A DNA stretch of 64,000 bases from Alphaproteobacteria bacterium (lineage in GTDB: Bacteria > Pseudomonadota > Alphaproteobacteria > Bin65), in NCBI GenBank assembly GCA_022819985.1, contig JAJEGH010000045.1:1-64000 (forward strand), read 5' to 3'. How positions within the stretch are numbered: position 1 is the stretch's first letter; the number at the start of each line of letters is the position of its first letter. The notes under the pieces were generated by a model, which did no database searches, was not told the origin of the DNA, and saw nothing but the letters and a program-made list of their open reading frames with translations. Below, one piece after another: positions 55,751 to 62,628 of the stretch. Both the position numbers and the translations under genes were made by a program.

Positions 55751-57097
55751 TCAGCCCATCAGGTTGGGCAGCATCAGGGCGATTTCCGGCACGGCGATGA
55801 TCAGGGCGAGCCCGATCAGGCTGGCGACGACGAACGGCCAGACGCCGGCGAAGATCGCCCAGATCCGCACATCGGCCAGCACCGTCTTGACGACGAAGAC
55901 ATTCATGCCAATCGGTGGCGTGATCAGGCCGATTTCGACGATGATGATGGCGACGATACCGAACCAGATCAGGTCCACGCCCATCGGCTCGATCACGGCG
56001 ACGAAGATCGGGATGGTCAGCAGCAGCATGGCCAGGCTGTCGAACACGCAGCCGAGCAGCAGGTAGATCACGCACATCGCCAGCACGACGCCGACCGGCG
56101 AGAGTTCGAAATAGTCGATCGCGCTGACGATGCCGTCCACCATGCCGGCGAGGTTGGTGAAGTTGGCGAAAATCAGCGCGCCGAACGCCACGACGAAAAT
56201 CATCGACGTCGTGATGCCGGCCTCGATCAGCGGCTCGACGATGGCGCGCCAGCTGAAATTCCGGCCCCTGTACAAGGCCATGAGCAGGAACAGCAGGCTG
56301 GCGGCCGCGCCGATGCCGGCGGCTTCCGAGGGTGTGAACACGCCGAGATAGATGCCGCCCAGGATGATCGCGAACAGGACGATCACGCCGCCGACGCTGA
56401 TGACCAGTTCCGCGATATTGTCCGGCCGCTCGACTTCGGAGGGCGGCGCCAGGGAGGGTTTGACCCGGATCACGGCCACGATGGAAATGATGTACAGGAC
56501 GGTCAGCAGGACGCCGGGGATGACGCCGGCGATAAACAGCTTGCCGATGTCGCTTTCCGTCAGGATGCCGTAGATCACCATCGGCACGCTGGGCGGAATC
56601 AGGATGCCGAGCGTGCCGCCGGCGGCGATCGAGCCGGCCGCCAGGCTGTCGGCGTAGCCGTAGCGCTTCATCGACGGCATGGCGACCTTGGCCATAGTCG
56701 CGGCGGTGGCGAGGGAGGAGCCGGACACGGCGGCAAAGCCGGCGCAGGCGCCGACGGTGGCCATCGCAAGCCCGCCCGGCGCCCGGCCGAACACCATGTT
56801 GCCGGCGGCGTAGAGGCCGTCCGACAGGCCGGCGCGGTGGATGAACACGCCCATCAGCACGAACAGCGGCAGCACGGCGAGCCCGTCGTTCAGGCCCATG
56901 TCGATGATCTGCTGCCCCGCCATGGTCATGGCCGGTTCGGCGCCTTCGGCGATGGCCTTGAAAAATCCGACGTCGTCCGCTTCGCCGCGGACATAGGCGA
57001 AGCCGATCGTCCCGACGATGATCAGCGTGTAGCCGAGCGGAACGCCGGAAAAGCAGATGGCGAACAGCGCCAGAAAGCCGACGAGGGTTGCGTCCAT
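55751..57097 (-). CDS. TRAP transporter large permease subunit (DctM family)
   Basis: 448 residues with about twelve membrane segments. Family blocks: FVLMGVFIHRAGLSDGLYAAGN, GACAGFAAVSGSSLATAATMAKVAMPSMKRYGYADSLAAGSIAAGGTLGILIPPSVPMVIYG and GCVFDSLAMLLLTIPIF. It imports a carboxylated solute with sodium, together with the small permease 15 bp upstream and an extracellular binding protein. No DctP gene is adjacent, so the substrate cannot be inferred. Confidence 0.95.
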   Translation of the reverse strand: MDATLVGFLALFAICFSGVPLGYTLIIVGTIGFAYVRGEADDVGFFKAIAEGAEPAMTMAGQQIIDMGLNDGLAVLPLFVLMGVFIHRAGLSDGLYAAGNMVFGRAPGGLAMATVGACAGFAAVSGSSLATAATMAKVAMPSMKRYGYADSLAAGSIAAGGTLGILIPPSVPMVIYGILTESDIGKLFIAGVIPGVLLTVLYIISIVAVIRVKPSLAPPSEVERPDNIAELVISVGGVIVLFAIILGGIYLGVFTPSEAAGIGAAASLLFLLMALYRGRNFSWRAIVEPLIEAGITTSMIFVVAFGALIFANFTNLAGMVDGIVSAIDYFELSPVGVVLAMCVIYLLLGCVFDSLAMLLLTIPIFVAVIEPMGVDLIWFGIVAIIIVEIGLITPPIGMNVFVVKTVLADVRIWAIFAGVWPFVVASLIGLALIIAVPEIALMLPNLMG

Positions 57098-57112
57098 CGT
57101 ACCGGCCCCCGC

Positions 57113-57655
57113 TCAGTCGATCTGGGACATCATCGACACGCCGGCCGGCCGGGTGGCGATGCCCCGCGCCAGGAAGGCGGCGAGCAGGAGCTGGATGACG
57201 AGCGTTGCCGCCGCAAAGCCGCACATGACGTAAGCGATGGGCGCGAACGGCCAGCCGAGATAGTTGGTGATCTGCTTGGCCTCGGCGAGCAGCAGGCCCT
57301 GCTGGTACATCAGGTAGCAGATCAGCGCGAGCGCGACCACGGAACACAGGGTGACGAAGAAGACCTGGATCTGCTTGGACCGGCCGCGGAAGAACTCCTC
57401 GAACAGCGACACGGTGATGTGGTTCTTGTTCCAGGTCACGATGGGCAGGCCGCCGAAAATGGTCAGCCCCATCAGGAACTTGATGACTTCCTCGGCCCCG
57501 GCGATCGGCTGGTTGAGCAGATAGCGGCTGAAGACGTTGGCGAAGACCAGCGCCATCATGGCGAAGACGGACAGGCTGACGACGGTCAGGAGCGGGATCG
57601 TCAACGCCCTCGGCAGGGCGACGGCCTTCGGCGGCGGTGCGGTGTCGTCGTTCAT
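57113..57655 (-). CDS. TRAP transporter small permease subunit (DctQ family)
   Basis: 180 residues with four hydrophobic helices; RYLLNQPIAGAEEVIKFLMGLTIFGGLPIVTWNKNHITVSLFEEFF is the DctQ core. First gene of the two-gene operon with the large permease. The upstream 356 bp hold no binding-protein gene. Confidence 0.93.
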   Translation of the reverse strand: MNDDTAPPPKAVALPRALTIPLLTVVSLSVFAMMALVFANVFSRYLLNQPIAGAEEVIKFLMGLTIFGGLPIVTWNKNHITVSLFEEFFRGRSKQIQVFFVTLCSVVALALICYLMYQQGLLLAEAKQITNYLGWPFAPIAYVMCGFAAATLVIQLLLAAFLARGIATRPAGVSMMSQID

Positions 57656-58011
57656 GCGGTGCTCCGGCAGGCGTTTTCCGGTTCGCAGCAGTTAAGGCCG
57701 TCCCCGGACGAGTCGGGCACAGCAACAAAGCACGGCTTGCGGGCAGCCGTCGAGTCGCGGCTCCGGGTACGACAGGAGGCATACACGGGGTGCAGCCGCG
57801 CGCCGGTCCGGGTTCCGGCCGGAGGCAGCCTGCTCCCGCCGCCCGCCCGGCGCATTCCGCCGTGCCGCGGAACGCGGTCCGAAAGGCCCCCACAGGAATG
57901 ATTCGCCGCTTTGACGCCTTCCGTGCGGCCGTTGTTTCTTTACCATTCGACATTCGGTAAAGAATTGAATATCGTCTTTTCCGAACAGGTCGTGCAGGGA
58001 GGAACGGTCCT
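57656..58011. other. 356-bp divergent intergenic region
   Basis: Between the TRAP permease operon (leftward) and the AbrB/PIN pair (rightward). The right end becomes AT-rich and carries the operator-like repeat at 57938-57962; otherwise I see no gene, repeat or RNA. A DctP gene is not hidden here in any frame. Confidence 0.6.
57938..57962. promoter_or_regulatory. Operator-like inverted repeat before AbrB/PIN pair
   Basis: CTTTACC and GGTAAAG are perfect 7-bp arms separated by 11 bases (ATTCGACATTC), 49 bp before the antitoxin start. AbrB-type antitoxins autoregulate through such sites. Confidence 0.55.
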
Positions 58012-58239
58012 ATGCCGCGAGTGAGCGCCAAGCGCCAGATTACGCTCCCCATCGATCAGTGCAGGGAGATCGGGATCGCCCCCGGGGATGAATACCGCAG
58101 CTTCGTCGCGGATGGGCGAATCACCATCGTCCGGACAACCGCCGGCGCGGCCAAGGGAATCCTCAGCCACATAGCCGGGGATCCCGCCGTCACGGACGAG
58201 GAGTCCCTGGAGGACGCCCTGGGCGGGTCGCAACCGTGA
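58012..58239 (+). CDS. AbrB/SpoVT-domain antitoxin
   Basis: 75 residues. A swapped-hairpin AbrB DNA-binding domain (about 3-45: RVSAKRQITLPIDQCREIGIAPGDEYRSFVADGRITIV) is followed by an acidic tail (DPAVTDEESLEDALG) that would block the toxin. The stop overlaps the toxin GTG by 4 bp. GGAGG at 57999-58003 supports the ATG. Confidence 0.88.
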   Translation: MPRVSAKRQITLPIDQCREIGIAPGDEYRSFVADGRITIVRTTAGAAKGILSHIAGDPAVTDEESLEDALGGSQP

Positions 58240-58670
58240 TCGCCGCCGATACCAACGTCCTGCTCCGGTATCTGCTGCACGACGACGCGGCCCAGGCAGT
58301 GCGCGCGGGCGCCGTCTTCGGCGCCGGCGAGACCGTACTGATCACGGACGTGGTACTGGCGGAAACCGTGTGGACCCTTTCCGGCCGCAAGTATCGGCTG
58401 TCCAGGGCCGAACTGGCGGGCGTCCTCGAACGGTTGTTCAGCGAGCCGAACGTCCGTTTTGAGGACGACGGGACGGTCTGGCGTGCCGTGCAGGCGTACA
58501 AGGGCGCCGCGCCGGCGGGCGGGGCCGGGCCGGCGAAGGGCGCAGGTTTCGCCGATGCCTTGATCGTATTCAAGGCGCTGCGCACCGCGTTGGACGCCGA
58601 CGAGGCGCTGACCGGCGTATATACGTTCGACGCGGCTATGCAGCGGCTTCCGCGCACCGTACCGGCCTAG
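58236..58670 (+). CDS. PIN-domain toxin (VapC-like ribonuclease)
   Basis: 144 residues. The four acidic PIN residues are all present: D5 in IAADTNVLLRYL, E43 in LAETVW, D107 in FADALI and D132 in TFDAAM, so it should be an active metal-dependent RNase. A Gly/Ala-rich insert (GAAPAGGAGPAKGAG, 90-104) is unusual. GTG start overlapping the antitoxin stop. Whether the pair is a stability module or a stress regulator cannot be told. Confidence 0.9.
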   Translation: MIAADTNVLLRYLLHDDAAQAVRAGAVFGAGETVLITDVVLAETVWTLSGRKYRLSRAELAGVLERLFSEPNVRFEDDGTVWRAVQAYKGAAPAGGAGPAKGAGFADALIVFKALRTALDADEALTGVYTFDAAMQRLPRTVPA

Positions 58671-58801
58671 CGCGAAATCCTTGCCGGCTTCCGTCAACCG
58701 GAATTCGGCGTCGCCCCGGAATCCGGAGTGTGCCCCGGGGTCGGGCAGGCGCATTTCGCGCCGTTTCCGTCGCAGTTGATTCCTCTGCGAAACCCCCCGC
58801 C

Positions 58802-58968
58802 CGTCATTCCGACCGCTCGTCATTCCGACCGGAGCCCCGGCCCGCAGGGTCGGGGCGTAGTGGAGGAATCCCGGCTCGGCCTCACCCGCAAGAAACCCTT
58901 AGTCCTGCGTTGAGATTCTTCCGCTACGCGCCCCGGATTGAATCCGGGGCGCTCCGGTCGGAATGACG
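58802..58968. repeat. Palindromic intergenic repeat, copy B
   Basis: CGTCATTCCGACCG appears first as a partial unit (58802-58815), then begins the full left arm CGTCATTCCGACCGGAGC (58818-58835), which ends GTAGTGGAGGAATC (58857-58870). The right arm is inverted: GATTCTTCCGCTAC (58914-58927) to GCTCCGGTCGGAATGACG (58951-58968). Arm ends match copy A (34985-35130); the inner hairpin loops differ. The pattern is that of a palindromic, MITE-like or REP-like family. Confidence 0.85.
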
Positions 58969-59050
58969 GGAAGGGTGGCGGGAGCTGATCGCACGGTTTT
59001 GTTCGGCTTTCGCAGAGGACTCCACAGTCGGAGGCCGTATCGGGAGCTTG

Positions 59051-59069
59051 TCCCGAGCTTGCCGAAGGA
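59051..59069 (+). repeat. Degenerate dispersed motif, copy 3
   Basis: TCCCGAGCTTGCCGAAGGA, related to 533-551 and 35135-35154. It ends 4 bp before the stop of the SDR gene and 82 bp after palindromic repeat copy B. Confidence 0.5.
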
Positions 59070-59073
59070 GGCG

Positions 59074-59823
59074 TCAGCGCAGGGTGGTGCCGCCGTCGAT
59101 GGTGATCGACTGGCCGGTCATGAAGTCGCTGTCGGACGACGCCAGGAAAATCAGCGCGCCGATCAGGTCTTCGGGCTGCTGGTCCCGTTTGATCAGCCGC
59201 GCCTGGGGCGCCATCTCGATGAACCGGCCCCATTTCTCGGGATTGGCGAGGATCGGCTCGCTCACGACGAAGCCCGGACACAGGCTGTTGATCTGCACAT
59301 TGTGTTCGGCCAGTTCGCGGGCGAGCGATTTGGTCATGACCCAGACCGCGCCCTTCGAGGCCGTGTAGTGCGGCATCATCGGCGGCCCGACATGGACGAC
59401 GCCGGAGGCGATGTTGACGATCTTGCCGGCCTTCTTCTCCATCATGATCGGCGCCACCGTCTGGATGCACTGGAACTGGCCGCGGACGTTGACCTGCAGC
59501 ATCCGGTCGAACTCGTCGGCCCCGATCTGGAGGAACGGCTTCGGCGTCAGGCTGGCGAAGATGGCGGCGTTGTTGACCAGGATGTCGACCGTGCCGAATT
59601 CCCCGACCGCTAAATCGGTCATCGCCCGGATCGCGCCGATATCGGAAATATCGGTCTCGATGAAGCGGGCGGCATCGCCGATTTCCGCGGCCAGCGCCGC
59701 GCCGTCGAGAATGTCGGCGATCACCACTTTGGCGCCCTCGGCCGCTAGCGCTCTGGCGTAGACCGCGCCGATTCCCTGGGCCGCGCCGGTCACGATCGCC
59801 ACCTTGCCGTCAACTCGTCCCAT
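59074..59823 (-). CDS. Short-chain dehydrogenase/reductase
   Basis: 249-residue classical SDR. TGAAQGIG cofactor motif (12-19), NNAA, catalytic Tyr and Lys in HYTASK, CPGFV, and C-terminal DGGTTLR. VVIADI at the end of the second strand suggests NAD. GGGGAAAA precedes the ATG at 59823. Last gene of an SDR-sulfatase-SDR operon (20 bp after the sulfatase), so its substrate is probably an alcohol released by, or feeding, the sulfatase step (inference). Confidence 0.9.
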   Translation of the reverse strand: MGRVDGKVAIVTGAAQGIGAVYARALAAEGAKVVIADILDGAALAAEIGDAARFIETDISDIGAIRAMTDLAVGEFGTVDILVNNAAIFASLTPKPFLQIGADEFDRMLQVNVRGQFQCIQTVAPIMMEKKAGKIVNIASGVVHVGPPMMPHYTASKGAVWVMTKSLARELAEHNVQINSLCPGFVVSEPILANPEKWGRFIEMAPQARLIKRDQQPEDLIGALIFLASSDSDFMTGQSITIDGGTTLR

Positions 59824-59843
59824 CGTTTTCCCCTTTCCTCGGG

Positions 59844-61517
59844 TCACGCCATGAACGGCGAGAGCATCGCCGTATCGGCCAGCCGCATGCGTTCGGCAAG
59901 CATGCGGTCGGTCATTTCCTGCCGTTTCGTCAGGGCCGCCGGATCGGACCACAGATTGTTCATTTCGTGCGGATCGACGTTGCGGTCGAACAGCTCGCCG
60001 GCCTCTTCGCCGAGGAACCGGGTCAGCCGCCAGCCGTTATGGATCAGCGTCCAGGTGCGCAGGCCGAAATCCATGTCGATATGGATGCCCGGGCAATCCT
60101 CCTCGATCGTGAGGCCGGCGCGCTCCGGCTCCGCCCCGGCCGCCGCCGCGCCGACGACATCGAAGCCCTGCATGCCGGCGCAGGGATCGATCTCCGCCCG
60201 CTTCAGAACCGTTTGCGCAATATCGATCGAACCGCCGAGGATACCGGTCCGGCTGCCGGCGGCTCCGGCCGGGTCGGCCCAGATGAAGGGTACGCGGATC
60301 ACGCCCTGATAGTGCAGGCCCTGTTTCAGCATCAGGCCGTGATCGCCCATGAAATCGCCATGGTCCGAGGTGAAGACGACCACCGTATCGTCGTCGAGGC
60401 CCAGGTCCCGCAGCCTGGCGAGGATCCGGCCGACCTGATCGTCCAGGCAGGAGATCAGGCCGTAGGTCAGCGCCAGGATTTCCCTTGTGTGCCGTTCTCC
60501 GGCCAGGAACCCCCACATGAAATCGTCGTGCTTCCGGCCTTCGGCGGCGTGGGCGCGCAGGGTTCGCAGATAGCGCGGCTCGTCCCGGTTGACATGGCCG
60601 TGGGAGGCCGGCAGCGGGATATCGGCCGGATCGTACATGTCCCAGTATTTTCCCGGCGGGCAGAAGGGGTTGTGCGGGTCCGGAAAGCTGCAGAACAGGA
60701 AGAAGGGGTCGTCCGACCCGGCCCGTTGCTCCAGCCAGTCGATCGTCCGGTCGGCGACCCAGGTGCTGGACCACAGCTCCTCCGGCACGGCGGTGCGCCA
60801 CGCCTGCGGGGCGGTGACGCCGCCCCTGTCGAGGCCGTTCGGCGGACCGACCTTGCGCGCGATCTCCGGGTCCTGCCGGGCGCGCCAGACGGCGTAGTCG
60901 CCGCCGACCCAGTCGCCGTGGCCGTTGGCGGTCTCGACATGCTCGAAACCGTAATAGGGCGTCGGCACCCGGTAATCCGGGTTGTTCTGCCACTGTCCGG
61001 TCCACTCCAGGTCGTAGCCGGTGCCGGTGCGCCATTCGCGCGTGGCGTTCCACAGGGAGTCGTTTCTTCCCGGCGGTTCGTCGCCGATGCCGTGCGTGGG
61101 GCGCGGCCGGTCGGGGTCCGGTTCCGGCGGGATCGGCGCCAGCGCCGCCGCGATGCCCGGCCTGGCCGGCGCTTCGAGCGAAGCGTCCAGTTTCGAGATA
61201 TTCTGGAAATGCGCCTTGCCGATCAGCCCGGTGCTGTAGCCTGCGGCCTTCAGCAGATCGACGAAGGTGACCGCATCGAGCGAAAGGGGAATGCCGTTCT
61301 GGCGCGCGCCGTTGGCGCTCGGCGTGCGGCCGGTCAGGATGGTCGCCCGGTTCGGCATGCAGATCGGGCAGGAGACATAGAACTCGTCGAAGGTCAGGCC
61401 GCGGCCGGCCAGGGAATCGATATGGGGCGTCCGGACGACCGGATTGCCGTAGCAGCCCAGATGGTCCGCCCGGTGCTGGTCGGTGATGAAGAACAGGAAG
61501 TTGGGCTTCTTCGCCAT
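59844..61517 (-). CDS. Sulfatase of the alkaline phosphatase superfamily
   Basis: 557 residues. The formylglycine motif is C53-M-P-N-R57 within SCPICMPNRATILTGR, satisfying CxPxR; a maturation enzyme elsewhere would convert C53. Metal ligands lie in FFITDQHRADH and VVFTSDHGDFMGDHG. The size and the C-terminal LFDRNVDPHEMNNLW are typical of choline-sulfatase-like and phosphonate-monoester-hydrolase-like enzymes. No signal peptide, so probably cytoplasmic and acting on imported sulfate esters. Between two SDR genes in one operon. Confidence 0.92.
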   Translation of the reverse strand: MAKKPNFLFFITDQHRADHLGCYGNPVVRTPHIDSLAGRGLTFDEFYVSCPICMPNRATILTGRTPSANGARQNGIPLSLDAVTFVDLLKAAGYSTGLIGKAHFQNISKLDASLEAPARPGIAAALAPIPPEPDPDRPRPTHGIGDEPPGRNDSLWNATREWRTGTGYDLEWTGQWQNNPDYRVPTPYYGFEHVETANGHGDWVGGDYAVWRARQDPEIARKVGPPNGLDRGGVTAPQAWRTAVPEELWSSTWVADRTIDWLEQRAGSDDPFFLFCSFPDPHNPFCPPGKYWDMYDPADIPLPASHGHVNRDEPRYLRTLRAHAAEGRKHDDFMWGFLAGERHTREILALTYGLISCLDDQVGRILARLRDLGLDDDTVVVFTSDHGDFMGDHGLMLKQGLHYQGVIRVPFIWADPAGAAGSRTGILGGSIDIAQTVLKRAEIDPCAGMQGFDVVGAAAAGAEPERAGLTIEEDCPGIHIDMDFGLRTWTLIHNGWRLTRFLGEEAGELFDRNVDPHEMNNLWSDPAALTKRQEMTDRMLAERMRLADTAMLSPFMA

Positions 61518-61529
61518 GCGGCGCGCTCC

Positions 61530-62288
61530 CTAGAGGTGGATGGAGCCGCCGTCGGCAGCGATGGTCTGGCCGGTGATGTAGGCGCTGGCGTCCGACGCGA
61601 GGAAGACGGCGAGCCCGGTAAGGTCGCCGGGCCGGCCCAGTTCCTTGAGGCATTGCACCTCGATCATCTTTTCGCGGATGGCGTCGGTCCGGCCGGCATT
61701 CTCGACCTCGGTCTCGATCAGGCCGGGCATGATGGCGTTCGCCGTGATGCCGTCCGGCCCGAGTTCGCGCGCCATCACCCGGGTCATGCCGATCACGGCG
61801 CTCTTGGACGTGACATAGTGCATGAAGCGGGGCAGCCCCATCGGCACTGTGCTCGACGAGACGTTGATGATGCGGCCCCGTTTCTTCGCCCGCATGTCGG
61901 GCAGGACGGCGGCGGCGCAGAGCATGCCGCCGGTGACGTTGACCCGCATCACCCGGTCCCATTCCTCCAGCGGAATATCCTCGAAGCCGCAGCGGCCCAG
62001 CGTGGTGAAGATCGCGGCGTTGTTGAGCAGGATGTCCGTACCGCCGAAGGCTTCGCGCGCCGCCGCCGCCATCGCTTCGACGGACGCCGGTTCGCCGACA
62101 TCCGCCCGGACGGCGATGGCCGATCCGCCGGCGTCCGCAATTTCGCCGGCGACCGCTTCGGCGTTGGCGCCGTTCAGGTCGGCGACGACGACCCTGGCGC
62201 CTTCCTGCGCGAAGGCCAGGCAATAGGCGCGGCCGATACCCTGGCCGCCGCCGGTGACGATGGCGGATTTACCGTCGAGTTGTGCCAA
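61530..62288 (-). CDS. Short-chain dehydrogenase/reductase
   Basis: 252-residue classical SDR: TGGGQGIG, ADLNGAN (NAD-type Asp), NNAA, Tyr and Lys in HYVTSK, MPGLIETEV and DGGSIHL. Start set at TTG 62288, with GGGAGG about 8 bases upstream; no ATG fits the family N-terminus. First gene of the operon, 12 bp before the sulfatase. Close in sequence to the SDR at 31692-32480 (AAIFxTL, IPLxEWxRV, NVTG and SKSAVIGMTR blocks shared). Confidence 0.88.
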   Translation of the reverse strand: MAQLDGKSAIVTGGGQGIGRAYCLAFAQEGARVVVADLNGANAEAVAGEIADAGGSAIAVRADVGEPASVEAMAAAAREAFGGTDILLNNAAIFTTLGRCGFEDIPLEEWDRVMRVNVTGGMLCAAAVLPDMRAKKRGRIINVSSSTVPMGLPRFMHYVTSKSAVIGMTRVMARELGPDGITANAIMPGLIETEVENAGRTDAIREKMIEVQCLKELGRPGDLTGLAVFLASDASAYITGQTIAADGGSIHL

Positions 62289-62628
62289 GCCGGGCCTCCC
62301 TCTCTGTGCGGCGGCAATGTTCCAGCGTCGATGGAGAAAGGCAAGCCGCCGCGCGACAGGGCCGCAATGCGCGTTGCGCGGACGCGGCGGCGCGGCGGCG
62401 GCGCCTTCCGGATCGCCGCCCGCCGGATACGGGCGGAAAACCGGGGCGGCGTTCTTCCCGGTGTGCAAAAGCTACTTCGGCGGACTATAGTCGCGGCGGA
62501 TCCGATTTGGCCTTGCAGGCCCGCATTGTTCCGGTGCCGGGTTCCGGTGCCGGGCCTGCCTGTCTTTTCGGGGTATGGCCGGCCCCGGAGTTCGATCGGC
62601 AAGAGCGGTAGCCGGGAATGAACCTGTC
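62289..62628. other. 340-bp divergent intergenic region
   Basis: Between the SDR-sulfatase operon (leftward) and the PBP4-type gene (rightward). It contains GACTATAGTC (62483-62492), a perfect palindrome that includes a TATAGT -10 candidate, and a hairpin with an internal 13-bp duplication (62515-62559). No further gene is supported. Confidence 0.55.
62515..62559 (+). other. Leader hairpin with internal duplication before PBP4-type gene
   Basis: GCAGGCCCG (62515-62523) and CGGGCCTGC (62551-62559) form a perfect 9-bp stem. The loop carries TTCCGGTGCCGGG twice (62529-62541, 62542-62554, the second copy running into the stem). CTGTCTTTT follows, so on the plus strand this looks like a terminator or attenuator, about 70 bp before the gene start and 30 bp after a -10 candidate. 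Confidence 0.4.

Larger units (their letters stand above)
58671..59073. other. 403-bp convergent intergenic region with repeat copy B
   Basis: Between the PIN toxin and SDR genes. It contains palindromic repeat copy B (58802-58968) and a dispersed motif (59051-59069) just before the SDR stop codon. No gene is supported. Confidence 0.7.
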
